A stretch of DNA of 64,000 nucleotides from Favolaschia claudopus (Eukaryota > Basidiomycota > Agaricomycetes > Agaricales > Mycenaceae): assembly GCA_037176885.1 (NCBI GenBank), contig JAWWNJ010000078.1, positions 930,001-994,000 on the forward strand, written 5' to 3'. A program made the translations under genes and the position numbers. The stretch's first letter is position 1. Each line of letters starts with the position of its first letter. The notes beneath the pieces are model-generated. The model saw nothing but the letters and a program-made list of their open reading frames with translations, did no database searches and was not told the DNA's origin. Shown here in pieces: positions 52,245 through 63,708 of this stretch.

Positions 52245-53448
52245 GGGCAGGGGTAAATTGACGCGGCAGACGTTTGACTGACGCGTCAGTGACGCGCCGC
52301 GTTTGGACATTGACGCGCGACGCGCTGATCTCTTCACCGAACTGACGCGGGCAGCTTGAACGTCGCGCAAAGCAACTTTTTAAAATGCTTTAAAATGCTT
52401 GAACGTTGAAAAAATTTCATCCAAGGACGAAGGTCGTCAATCCTGTGCTGTTTCCAGCCTGTTGATGACGTTGAACTTGAACAAGTACCTTTTTTCTTTT
52501 GTGCACCGTAGGTCCACATTGGTTCAATAGTTGTACTTCATCGAGGTCGACGTTGAGTTGAATGCATGGAGATTAGTCCCTCGTGGTTAATTTGAGTTGT
52601 GGTCCAATTTTGAAGCAGGACTCCACCAAACCATGTTCAAATCGGCAATCAAAATACATTGTTGTCAGCGCTAAAAGAAAAAGCAGAACAATGAGGTAAA
52701 CTATCCTTTCCCACCGAAAGAATGTGCTTAGAAATACTCAAGAGATACCCCAGGAAGATGCTGAAAATTGTTAGGAGTAAACCACTGAGGTTTAGTGGCT
52801 GTCAGACTCGATGCCTTCAACACTAATGATTTACTATTATGCGAATAACTTGCCCAAAAACCCAAGATCAACTAGTTTCCTTTCGTTCCCTGCTTTGCGT
52901 TTAGTAAACAAGTGTACTGAACAAAAAATCTCGAGATTGTTTTTGCACTGTTAGAGCGCGTCACTTTAGCTTCCAGCTCTTGGGGGCGGTGCGATCTTGA
53001 CGCACAGTTATAAGCCGGCTTCTAATGGAATTGACGCTGGAAGGTACTATCATTGACGTTGAAGAAAATTCCCATTGACGCGGCGCGCGCCGGGACTGAC
53101 GCGCCGACGCGCCGACACAAAAGTTTTGACGCGGCAACTTGGCGATTCGGCGCGAAACCTTGACGCGACCAAGCCATTGACGCGGCATCACTGACATGTG
53201 ATTGACGTGTCTCGACGTTCCAAGTAATTTTGGGCAAGAGTTTTCCGCACAACATCGATTACCAACAACAAACATGAGTGTGCAAAAGTATAGATATAGA
53301 CCTTCATAAGTCCTCCATACCATAGGTAAGCAAAATTTGATTGTTGACGTAGAGTTTGAAAAGTGACAAGAAATTTGACGCAATGTGACTGACGCGAACT
53401 GACGCGCGCGCGTCAGAACGTCAGTGCCGCGTCAAAATCCCTTTGCCC
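52245..53448. mobile_element. 1.2-kb element with 9-bp duplication and GACGCG-rich ends
   Basis: Ends GGGCARRGG...TTGACGCGGCA in mirror orientation, flanked by GGCTGCAAG at 52236-52244 and 53449-53457. TGACGCG or its complement occurs about five times within 100 bp of the left end and more than ten times from 53010 to the right end. The centre (52400-52990) is AT-rich and non-coding. The 9-bp duplication suggests a Mutator-like element. Confidence 0.85.
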
Positions 53449-53572
53449 GGCTGCAAGGGATTAACTGGTCAAGATTGGCGATTTTTCAGACGCTTCGTCG
53501 GACTCCTCCTCTGCTGTCTCGGACGCGCAAACCGCGAATCTTGCCCCCTCCTCCCCCTCTCTAGAACCCACC

Positions 53573-54699
53573 ATGACCGACTCTGCCATGACCGACTCTG
53601 CCGCCGCTGCTGCAGCCGCCGCCGAGCGGATGGATAGGCTCGAGAGGACTGTTGACCGTCTGGTCGAGCTTTTTCAAACTGCTGCCAATCCTTCCACTAC
53701 TACTGCTCCGACCCGTGCCGCTCCTCCAGAGCCTCCGGCCGAGAGTCCAGGACTCTTTGCCAACCTCACCCCGGCAGCAAAAACGGTCCTTCGACCGAAC
53801 CCCCCTTTCGTCTTTGACGGCGACCGTTCCTTCACTCAGCTCGGACTTACATCCGACTGGTTCCGGAGGCGTTTGTCGAAGGTGGCGAGATGTCCGAGGA
53901 AAAGGCAGTGCGTTTCACCATGTCCTTTATGTCCAAAGACTCTGCGCAAAAATGGGCTGAGCGCATGTCCATCAAAACCCCTTTCCCCTTCCTCACCTGG
54001 GACGCCTTCACCAAGGAGTTCTGCTCACGCTTTGTCGAGGAGAACGAGCAGGACCACGCCCTACACAAACTCGAGTCTAGGGCATACTATATGGGCTCCC
54101 GGGATGTCTTCAAGTACACTGATGACTTTGAAGACCTCTTCGACCTTGCTGGGTTTGCTGACGCGTTGGTCAAGGTCACCAAGTTCCGCTCTGGCCTTGA
54201 CCCTGCCATCAATGCGGCCATCACCTCGTCCAGCGACCCCCCAGGCCTCCGCGACTACATGGCTTGGCGGACCCGAGCGTACCGCCAGTACGAATCGCAC
54301 GTGCGGGTTCGTGCTGCTGGGCTTCTCCCGAAAGCCCCCTCAGCTCCGCCAGCTGCTCGCTCACGTCCAGCAGGTGTCTTCCCTGTTGTCCCTGTCCATG
54401 CGCCTCCTCCTCGGGCAGCTCCTGCTCCTCCGCAGGTAGTCCCCATGGACGTTGATCGCACGCGCTCCGGGAGAGGACCTCCCCGTGGCTGCTACCGATG
54501 CGGCGGTCCACACCTGGCCCGGGATTGCCCCACCCCGGCTGACGTCCGAGCCGCTGATGTCCTTGACGAGGTCATACGTCAGCTTGGGTCCGAGCTCCTC
54601 TCCGAACTGGTGGCTCGGGTTGCCACCACCGACTCGCTCCCTGAGCCGGAGTCTGTAGTCGCCGAGGAAGAGCAGGGTTTTCTCCCACGCGACGAGTGA
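53573..54699 (+). pseudogene. gypsy B gag, one frameshift
   Basis: Starts MTDSAMTDSAAAAAAA with a heptad-like coiled coil (ERMDRLERTVDRLVELF). After a one-base slip at about 53825 it continues as capsid (EEKAVRFTMSFM, FTKEFCSRFVEENEQDHALH, YTDDFEDLFDLAGFADAL, VTKFRSGLDPAINAAI) and nucleocapsid knuckle CYRCGGPHLARDC. The stop TGA at 54697-54699 overlaps the region where the protease frame begins, in a different frame. Confidence 0.85.
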
Positions 54700-55655
54700 G
54701 CGGTACGCCCTCGATCGCGTCTCCTAATCGTTTCGCATGTTTGTATGATGAGTCTGCCAATGTTACATCTGTTGAACCTGCCGAAATGAGAGACGTACCC
54801 CCTGCTCCCCTCCGTTCCCCACGCATCCGGCGAAAGCCTTGGGAACGTAGACTTCCTCAGCGCTATACTGTTGCTGCTGCACCCGGTGCCAACTCCCTGC
54901 ATCTCCCCCTTGAGATTCAGGCAGTCCAGGACGCCACCAAGCTTTCCCTCGAAGGTCTCGTTGACTGTGGTGCCACCTCAGACTTCATTGACTCTGAGTT
55001 CGCAGCTAGGTCTGGCCTCCCCCTCCGCCGCCTTGCACAGCCCATTCCAGTTTTCAATGTGGATGGCTCGCCAAATGAGGCTGGTGCGATCCGCGAGGGA
55101 GCTGACGTTGTGCTGCAGTATCGTGGTCACTCCGAGCGCATGCAGCTCGCTGTTACTCGTCTTGGGAAGCAGAACGAGTGAGCGGTACGCCCTCGATCGC
55201 GTCTCCTAATCGTTTCGCATGTTTGTATGATGAGTCTGCCAATGTCACATCTGTTGAACCTGCCGAAACGAAAGACGTACCCCCTGCCCCCTTCCGTTCC
55301 CCACGCGTCCGGCGAAAGCCTTGGGAGCGTAGACTTCCTCAGCGCTATACCGTTGCTGCTGCACCCGGTGCCAACTCCCTGCATCTCCCCCTTGAGATTC
55401 AGGCAGTCCAGGACGCCACCAAGCTTTCCCTCGAAGGTCTCGTTGACTGTGGTGCCACCTCAGACTTCATTGACTCTGAGTTCGCAGCTAGGTCTGGCCT
55501 CCCCCTCCGCCGCCTTGCACAGCCCATTCCAGTTTTCAATGTGGATGGCTCGCCAAATGAGGCTGGTGCGATCCGCGAGGGAGCTGACGTCGTGCTGCAG
55601 TATCGTGGTCACTCCGAGCGCATGCAGCTCGCTGTTACTCGTCTTGGGAAGCAGA
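54692..55655 (+). repeat. 482-bp tandem duplication of the gypsy B protease
   Basis: Two almost identical 482-bp units (54692-55173 and 55174-55655). Each encodes the gag/pol junction and the retropepsin (LVDCGATSDFIDSEF). The first ends in a premature stop (RLGKQNE), because 482 is not a multiple of three; the second reads on into pol (LGKQKLILGYSWL). The short match ACGAGTGAGCGG at the junction suggests slippage or unequal exchange. Confidence 0.93.
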
Positions 55656-57785
55656 AGCTCATCCTCGGCTACTCCTGGCTCCGGAAGCATAACCCGGAGA
55701 TCGACTGGGACACCCGAGAGGTCAAGATGAGCAGATGCCCCAGCGAGTGCTCTACGTGCCGCACCGAGGTTCGCCTGGAAGCTCGCGCTGCACGCCGAGA
55801 GTCCCGCCTGGCCGCTGAGATCCTCCGGCAGCTCCGACTTGGTCCCCTTCCATCCATCTGCGCCATAGACCTAGGCGAAGATGAATACGATGACCTGCCA
55901 GAGCTGTTCCCGGACTACGAGGATGATGTGGATGAAGTGGATGATGCGGATGATGTGGATGACCCCCTTGAGCCGGGAGACCGGGTGTTCTACACCCAGT
56001 TCCTGCCTTCTGAGGATAAGTATCCGTGCTGGAAGCACCGTCTCCCAGCGCCTGGCTGAGGCATACGCCAAAAACTCAGCCCCGGCGCGCTCGGACGTTC
56101 CCGAATGGGCCCGAGAGTTTGACGATGTTTTCAACAAGGAGTCCTTTGACTCGCTTCCTGAACGCCGATCCTGGGACCATGCCATTGAGCTCGTGCCGGA
56201 CTCTAAACCCACGAACTGCAATGTCTACCCAATCTCGCCTCTCGAACAGAAGGAACTTGATGCCTTCATCGAGGAGGGACTTGGCACTGGCCGGATTCGA
56301 CCGTCAAAATCACCTATGGCCTCACCCGTCTTCTTCGTCAAGAAGAAGGACGGCGGACTTCGGTTCGTACAGGACTATCGAGCTTTAAACGCTATGACCG
56401 TGAAGAATCGTTACCCACTCCCCTTAATCAACGACCTCATCAACCGACTCAGGGGAGCCCGGTACTTCACGAAGCTCGATGTCCGATGGGGCTTTAACAA
56501 CGTTCGAATCCGTGAAGGCGACGAGTGGAAGGCAGTGTTCCGGACCAACCGGGGACTGTTTGAGCCGCTGGTCATATACTTCGGTCTGACCAACTCCCCT
56601 GCAACCTTCCAGACCATGATGAACAACATCTTCCAGGATCTTATCCTCTCTGGCGACGTCATGGTCTACCTCGACGATATTCTTATTGCCCACTCAGACA
56701 TCCGTCGGCATCGAGAGATCGTCCGAGAGGTCCTGCGGAGGCTTCGCGCAAACAAGCTCTACCTTCGAGCAGAGAAGTGTGAGTTTGAGCGGACCTCCAT
56801 TGAGTACCTCGGCGTGATTATCTCCCACAACCACGTCGAGATGGACCCTGTAAAGGTTGCAGGAGTGGCAACTTGGCCAGCGCCTGAGAATAAGAAGGAT
56901 GTGCAGCAGTTCCTTGGCTTCACAAACTTCTACCGCCGGTTCATTGCGAGCTTCTCAGACGTTGCTCAAGCCCTCTTCAGACTCACCAAGAAGGGCATCG
57001 CCTGGACCTGGGGGCCTGAAGAGCAAGCTGCCTTTGACGAGCTCAAGCGGCGGGTGACTCGGGACCCCGTTCTGGTTCTCCCAAACCCCGAACGCCCGTA
57101 CCGGCTCGAGGCTGACAGCTCTGACTATGCCACCGGTGCCGTCCTCTCCCAGCAGGGTGACGATGGCAAGTGGCATCCGGTTGCGTTCTACTCTAAGAGC
57201 CTGAACGAGGTGCAGCGGAATTACGAAATTCACGACAAGGAGATGCTTGCGATTGTGCGAGCCCTTGAGGAGTGGCGCCACTTCCTTGAGGGCGCGCAGC
57301 ACCCGGTTGAGATCTGGACGGACCACAAAAACCTGGAATATTTCCGGAAGGCCCAGAAGCTCAACCGTCGCCAAGCTCGGTGGTCTCTCTACCTCTCCCG
57401 TTTCGACTTCTCGCTGCACCACCAACCGGGTCGCCTCATGGCTCGCCCTGACGCGCTTTCTCGCAGACCGGACCATGGAGTGCAGGACGATAACCAGGAC
57501 GTTACCCTGCTTCGACCCGAGCTGTTCCACGTTCGGGCCACCGAAGCCCTGGTTATTGCTGGCCCTGAGGCTCCCCTCTTGCGCGACATTCGCGATGCGC
57601 TTGCCGGGGAATCCGACCTTGAAGAGCCCATTGCCCTGACTGCCAAGGAACTCCTCAAGGCCCGAGGTGTGCGGTCTGCCCGGTCTTCGGAATGGCGTAT
57701 TGAAGGTGGACTCCTTTACTTCCGGGGGAAGGTTGTCGTCCCCCGAGACAAGGACCTCCGCCGACGCATCCTGTGGAGCAACACC
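55178..57785 (+). pseudogene. gypsy B pol: protease, reverse transcriptase, RNase H
   Basis: From the second protease copy the frame runs to about 56025 (acidic DDVDEVDDADDVDD tract), where one base is gained or lost. It resumes as WAREFDDVFNKESFD, RT (FVKKKDGGLRFVQDYRALN, YFTKLDVRWGFNNVRI, YFGLTNSPATFQ, VYLDDILIAHS), RT connection (FLGFTNFYRRFIASFS) and RNase H (LEADSSDYATGAVLSQ, TDHKNLEYF). Note Arg-Trp-Gly-Phe-Asn in place of the usual A/G-Y-N block, and YFGLTNSPA where fungal copies usually have FGLTNAPA. Another slip at about 57780 leads into integrase. Confidence 0.88.
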
Positions 57786-59176
57786 ATGACACGCGCGTTG
57801 CAGGCCATGCCGGTCGTTTCAAGACCCTTGAGCTCGTGTCTCGGAACTACTGGTGGCCCCAACTGTCGCGCCATGTCAGCCGGTACGTTGCGACTTGTGA
57901 CTTGTGCTGCCGCACCAAGGCGCTTCGTAGACTGCCGATTGGTGAGCTCCACCCCACAGAGGTCCCCGAGGAGCGCTGGCACACCGTCTCAGTCGACTTC
58001 ATTGTCGAGCTTCCCGAGGCCCATGGATACGATGCAGTCATGGTCATTGTCTGTGCCCTTGGGAAGAGAGCGCACTTCATGGAGTGTCAGACCACCATTG
58101 ACGCGGTTGGAGCTGCTCGGCTGTACTACCGGAACGTCTGGTGCCACTATGGCCTGCCGGAGAAGTACATTTCGGATCCTGGCACCCAGTTCATTGCAGA
58201 GTTCACGCGCGAGCTTTGGCGCCTCGTTGGGGTCACCCCGGCCACTTCTACGGCCTACCATCCGCAGACCGATGGCCAAACGGAGCGCGTTAACCAGGAA
58301 CTCGAGCAGTACGTCCGGCTCTTCACCAATTACAAGCAGGACGACTGGGATGAGCTGCTACCTGCAGCGGAGTTTGCGTACAACAACCACATGCACTCCT
58401 CCACGCAGCAGGTACCGTTCATGACGGACACTGGTCGGCTTCCACGGATGAGCTTTGAGCCCCACGCTGCACGTTCTAGGTTAGAGGCTGTAAACGAGTT
58501 CCACGATCGGATTGCGTCAGGGGTTTCCGAGGCGAAGGCGGCACTCGTCAAGGCCAAGGCAGAGTACAAGCAGTACTATGACCGCCGGCGGACACCAGCT
58601 CCAGACATCAAGGTTGGTGACCGGGTGTGGGTTGATGCTTCAGATATCCGCACCACCCGCCCTTCGGTGAAATTCTCCCACCGGCGTATCGGCCCCTTCA
58701 AGGTTCTGAAGGTCGTCGGTAATGGTGCCTTCAAACTGGAGCTGCCGCCCCGGTACTCTGCCCTCCACCCTGTCTTCCCCGTCGTGAAACTTCAGCTTGT
58801 GGAAGCCGATCCATTCCCTACTCGCCCCAGACACGAAGAGCCGCCACCAGTCCTTGACGTTCCTGGCGACAAGCAATGGGAGGTCGAGGAGATATTGGAT
58901 GCCAAGATCCGCTATGGGAGTCTATGGTACTTTGTTCGCTGGAAGGGTTATGACCCGTCCCATGATCAATGGGTGAAGCACTCTAATGTCTTTGCCCCGG
59001 ACGCTGTCGCTGCTTTCTACCGCAAATACCCTTCCAAACCTCGCTCCATTGCTGTTGCTGCCTTCGATTCCCTTCCCTTCCGTGACCGCTCGTCAACTCC
59101 AGCTCAGGTGCGATCTATGCGTCGAGGCGCCGCATTCCAAGGGGGGGATGATGTCAGGGGAACTCCCTCTTTTGGC
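57773..59176 (+). pseudogene. gypsy B integrase with C-terminal chromodomain
   Basis: The zinc region ([23 protein letters not shown]) is followed by the core triad: Asp in VDFIVELPE, Asp in ISDPGTQFI, Glu in [11 protein letters not shown]. Then come the GPF/Y-type module ([20 protein letters not shown]) and a complete chromodomain ([30 protein letters not shown]). The aromatic cage positions look intact. The domain normally guides integration to H3K9-methylated chromatin. The frame runs past the LTR start; the natural end is near 59176. Confidence 0.9.
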
Positions 59177-59451
59177 ACTACACAGCCACCTATGACGCAG
59201 GCCTCTTGCAGATTTCCCACTTTCCTGTCAAATCCTCAAAGCCCTATGTCATCGTGGAGTAAGGCATGTGACTTGGCCCGGGATCATTGCCGATTGCTCC
59301 GAGCTTGTGGGAACTAGTTACTATATGTTTAATGCACCTAGCGTGGGAATCCTCAGCCTTTCTTCTCTTTGGATTCTCCCTCGCTAGGTGCGCTGTGATG
59401 TATTCTTAGTAGCTTCTTAATTAACTTTGGATTCTCCCTCGCTAGACCCTC
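59152..59451 (+). repeat. 3' LTR of gypsy B, truncated
   Basis: TGTCAGGGGAACTCCC... as the 5' LTR. It stops at GCTAGACCCTC, where the next sequence is RT of a different gypsy family, so about 30 bp of LTR end and the target duplication are missing. Confidence 0.8.
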
Positions 59452-62037
59452 TACCTATGGGTTGGTCCAATTCTGTTCCTATATTTCACGACGACGTTAC
59501 ATTTATTCTTCAACCCGAAATTCCCGAGTTCACCATTCCCTACATTGACGACGTTCCCTTCCGCGGTCCTGCCTTGCGCTACATTCTCCCAGACGGCACG
59601 TTTGAAACAATTCCCGAAAACCCTGGGATTCGTCGATTTATTTGGGAACATTTTACCAACTTGAACCGTATTGTTCAACGCATGAAATATTGCGGCGGTA
59701 CTTTTTCCGGCATCAAAAGCGTGCTTTGCGCTGAGAAGATCACCGTCGTTGGACACGTCTGCACCCGAAGGCCGTATTCCCGATGAGAAGCGTGTTTCCA
59801 AGATTCTCAACTGGGGTCCCTGCTCATCTCTCACCGAAGTCCGCGCCTTTCTCGGCACCATTGGCGTCTGCCGAATTTTCATTCGCAATTTTGCTCATCG
59901 TGCACACCCTCTCACACTCCTTACTCGCAAAGACATGCCATTCATGTTCGGCCCTGCACAAATTTCTGCGCAAGAAGACTTGAAACTTGCCCTTGTTAAA
60001 TCGCCGGCTCTCCGCCCCATAGACTATTCCTCCATATCACCCTGCATCCTTGGAGTCGACACCTCTGGCCATGCAGTAGGTTTTCTACTCTGCCAGTGCG
60101 ATCCGAACGATCTCTCCCGTCGCTATTACGCCCGATTCGGTTCCATTACTCTCAACGATCGCGAATCTCGCTTTTCACAACCCAAACTCGAGCTTTATGG
60201 TCTATTCCGCGCCCTCCGATCCCAGAAAATATATCTTATTGGTGTACGCAACCTTGTGGTTGAAGTCGATGCTCGTTACATAAAGGGAATGCTCGCAAAC
60301 CCCGACCTTCAACCCAGCGCCAGTATGAACCGTTGGATTCTGGCGATCCTCACCTTCCACTTCACTCTTGTTCACGTCCCCGGCGTAATGCACGGCCCCG
60401 ATGGCCTCTCGCGTCGTCCACCTCAGCCTGGTGATGAACCCGAACCAGACGATGATTTTGACGACTGGATTGATCAGGTTCACGGCTTTATGCACCAAAT
60501 CAACGACTCACCGTACGTCCACCGACCTCAAAATACAGTTGCGACACTTGCCGCCGATCTCGTCCCCGATGGACAACCTCCTCCTCCTTCCCTTTCATAC
60601 GACAATGTTCCCCGTTCCGACGCCGCCCGTCTTGCCGATGCACGCGTCGACTTAGTCCGCGTTTGGCATACAAATCTCCAACGTCCCCGCGATATGTCTG
60701 ACAAGGATTATAAATCTTTCGTCAGGTATTGCATGGAATTCTACCCTTACAATAACCAACTTTGGCGAAAAGACCCTCAGTCTCGACACAAACTTGTTGT
60801 TCCCACTGAGCGCCGCTTGTTCATCCTTTCTTCCGCTCACGACGATGTTGGCCACAAGGGATTTTTCGCAACTCGCACGTTACTCACCGAGCGATTCTGG
60901 TGGCCTGATCTGGCCGATGACATCAACTGGTGGATTTTGACCTGCCACATCTGTCAGCTCCGACAAGCGCAGAAAATCTTGATTCCTCCTACCGTCGCCG
61001 TCCCCACACCTCTATTCGCAAAGGTCTACATGGACACGATGCACATGCCTACCAGCGGCGGCTTCAAGTATATTGTTCACGGCCGCTGTTCCCTTTCTCA
61101 TTACCCCGAATTTCGAATGCTTCGTCAAGAAACTGGAAAATCCATAGCCGACTGGATATTCCAGGATCTTATCTGCAGATGGGGTACTCTCGTCGAAATT
61201 GTTACCGACAATGGACCTCCGTTTCTCAAAGCACTGGCTCACCTTGCATTGAAATATCACATTCATCACATCCGTATATCCGGTTACAACTCTCGCGCCA
61301 ACGGCCTTATCGAGCGTGCGCATTTTGACGTTCGAGAGAGCTTGTTCAAGGCCGTTGACGGCGAGCAATCTAAATGGCGTTCAGCGACTTATTCAGTATT
61401 CTGGGCAGACCGTGTCACCGTTCGTAGACGAATGGGCTGCTCACCGTACTTCGCCGTTACGGGAACTCATCCGCTCATCCCACTCGACATTTCCGAAGCA
61501 ACTTACCTTCTCCCTCCACCTGATGCTACCCTTACCACCACCGAACTCATTTCCCGTCGCGCTGTTGCTCTGCAGAAACGCCGCGATCAACTTTCCCAAC
61601 TCCATTCCGCGGTTTTTGAAGCGCGCTTACGCGCCGCTGTTCGCTTCGAGATTGAGCACGCCGCCACTCTTCGCGATTATGACTTCAAACGCGGCGATCT
61701 TGTGCTCATGCGCAATACTGCCATTGAGAAAGCTATAGGTAAGAAAATGCGAAAACGTTACCTTGGCCCGCTCATTGTGATTTCCCGCAACCGCGGCGGT
61801 GCCTATATCATTTGCGAGCTTGACGGCTCTGTCTTCCATCGACCGATAGCCGCCTTCCGTGTCATCCCATATTTTGCCCGCCAATCTATTCCGCTCCCAC
61901 CACTTCACGATTTTCTTGACATCGATACCGACCGCCTTCGCGAACTCGAGCAATCCACGCTCGCCGATCCAGATGAAGTGGAATTTGACTTATCTGAGAT
62001 TCCATCCCCTACCCCTTCCGCCCAGATTGACGACTAG
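59452..62037 (+). pseudogene. gypsy C pol: RT end, RNase H, integrase
   Basis: 5'-truncated at the gypsy B LTR. The RT palm motif appears as PYIDDVPF, then VGHVCTPEGRIPDEK across a one-base slip near 59750, and the RT connection (FLGTIGVCRIFIRNFAH). Next are RNase H (LGVDTSGHAVGFLLCQ), the integrase zinc region (HDDVGHKGFFATR, CHICQLRQ) and core (MDTMHMPTSGG, VTDNGPPFLK, ANGLIERAHFDV), ending at 62035-62037. From 59749 on there are 762 codons without a stop. Different family from gypsy A and B. Confidence 0.88.
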
Positions 62038-62232
62038 CTCCCCCAGCTCATGCTTCAGTCGGGAAGATTTTTTTTCCTCATTCAAAGTCGCATTGCGTCT
62101 CATTTTCGGCATTTTGCGCGGTTCCTTCTTTCCAACGGAGCCTTGGCTATGATGATATACTGAGCCTTTCACTTTCGGGTTGTTCTTCTCGGCAAGTGAC
62201 TGAGGACAGTCACAGTTTCAGTCGGGAGGAGA

Positions 62233-62610
62233 TGTTGAGCGCTCGAGCGCGCTGACCATGGACTCATAGGCGCCCATACGGCATCCATCTGTTTGTCGGC
62301 ATCTTCCGAGACAGACTGATCGCTTTCTCTTGCTTCCTTCCACCACGCCCTGCTCACCTTGCATCTCGTCTCACCTCTCTATCACGTTCCATTTCGCTCT
62401 ATCTCTCCCCGCGTCATCTATGACCTCAAGTCTTGCTTATTCTCACTGCTTTTCACTGCCCTCTTCCGACTTTCCGCGAGACTTCAGATATTTCATCGAG
62501 TCTTGTTATATTTTAGTTCCGCTGAGTTTTAGTTTCATATTGTACTCACTCCTATCGATTTCTGTATATATAGTAGCCTCTCTAGACGAATATGATCACT
62601 TTTGCACCTT
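62233..62610 (+). repeat. Probable 3' LTR of gypsy C
   Basis: A purine tract CGGGAGGAGA is followed by TGTTGAGCGCTCGAGCGCG. A TATATATAG box is at about 62565. The end is placed tentatively at CACCTTCA (62610). No 5' partner is in the window, so the boundary rests on LTR grammar only. Confidence 0.5.
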
Positions 62611-62848
62611 CAGAAGTCCCGTCACTTTAGTTCTCGCCGCCGTCTCCGCCGCCGTCTCCGACTCCGATTTTGTTCTTCGTTTTCTTCCTCGCTGCTGCCT
62701 TCGACATCTTCTCTGCTTCTCTCCTCATCGTTTTCCATCTGCTCGTCGTCGCCTCCGCCGCAGTTGCCAGTCTCGGCACCACCGCACTTTTGGAGCACTC
62801 GTCTTTCTGCCTTGCTGACTGCCGAGCGATACACCGCTAGACAGTCGG

Positions 62849-63708
62849 TTAGCGCATCAATATCGTGCTGTCGAGGGCGAGCAAGAGCTTAACGTCGTTT
62901 TCCTGTCGGTCGATGATTTGCATCATCCGGAGGAAGACATGAATCGTCCGAATCAGGAGCCGCGCGAAATCGTGTTTCCCGCCCGCACCCTCGACCAGTG
63001 CGCTGGAATAATCGGGCGAGTCGTGTGCGGATAGGAAGGATGCGATGGACGCCAGCACTTGTCGGCAATGATCGTTGCGCATCGCCACCTGGTCGTCTTC
63101 GCAGACGGTCACCAGACGATTCCACGTTTTTCCGATGAAGTGTCCAACCTCGGGATTAGTGTGAGGCCACTGGCGGCCGTCGTGGTCGTTTAAGAAGTAA
63201 AGCAGATTCGTCAGCGGCACACATTCCCAGAAAAATGCGCCGCTGTCCACAGGAACGTATTCGTGGATGTCCATGAATTGAATCCACGCCCAAATGCGCG
63301 GTGCAAGCTCGTTCAAAGCGGGAGAAGTATAGAGCTGGGTGCAGCAGGTGAATAGCGCAAATGCGTGCTCGACGCAGCAGACGCGAGCGCGGTAGAGGGG
63401 TTCGGGGGTTGTTTCCGTATTGGGGAGGTCTTTTGGGTTGCCGAGGACAGTGTAGACCACGGGGAGGAGACAGCGGGCGGTAAATCCTTTGTCGCGGGCG
63501 CGAACGCATTCGACGATGAGACGTCTGCGGTAGCAGGATACAGATTCCGTCGGGGTTGAAGGGAAGAGTGCGCTCCTCGCGTGCCTCTGCAAAGAAATTC
63601 GTCGTTGAATCAGTATTGCGATAACGATTGTAGATTACAAAAATTGATACCCACCCTGATAGCGAGTGGAAGGGAGGAGAGTGTCGCCTCGGAGAGATCA
63701 GGATGCAT
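62849..63708 (-). CDS. Basidiomycete hypothetical protein
   Basis: Exon 1 (63708-63655) starts MHPDLSEATLSSLPLAIR. A GTGGGT..TTTGCAG intron leads in frame to exon 2 (63586-62849): SALFPSTPTESVSCYRRRL, YTVLGNPKDLPNTETTPEPL, LNELAPRIWAWIQFMDIHEY, LRMMQIIDRQEND. The pattern resembles a multicopy Agaricomycete family of unknown function, often with a C-terminal MYND finger. No MYND finger is visible here. A third exon is likely: a branch-point-like GCTAAC and TAG acceptor at about 62835 follow a donor near 62890. That tail would read into a Lys/Arg/Glu-rich end at about 62622-62834, next to the gypsy C LTR, so the original C-terminus was probably lost to that insertion. Confidence 0.6.

Larger units (their letters stand above)
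49668..59451 (+). mobile_element. Ty3/gypsy chromovirus B, degenerate
   Basis: The 5' LTR is split (49668-49896 and 52128-52225) by an insertion stack; the 3' LTR is 59152-59451 and truncated. Between them come gag, protease (duplicated), RT, RNase H, integrase and a C-terminal chromodomain, in chromovirus order. A GACGCG-rich element lies in the leader (52245-53448). Frame breaks are at about 53825, 56025 and 57780. The purine tract AAGGGGGGGATGA precedes the 3' LTR. Confidence 0.88.
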
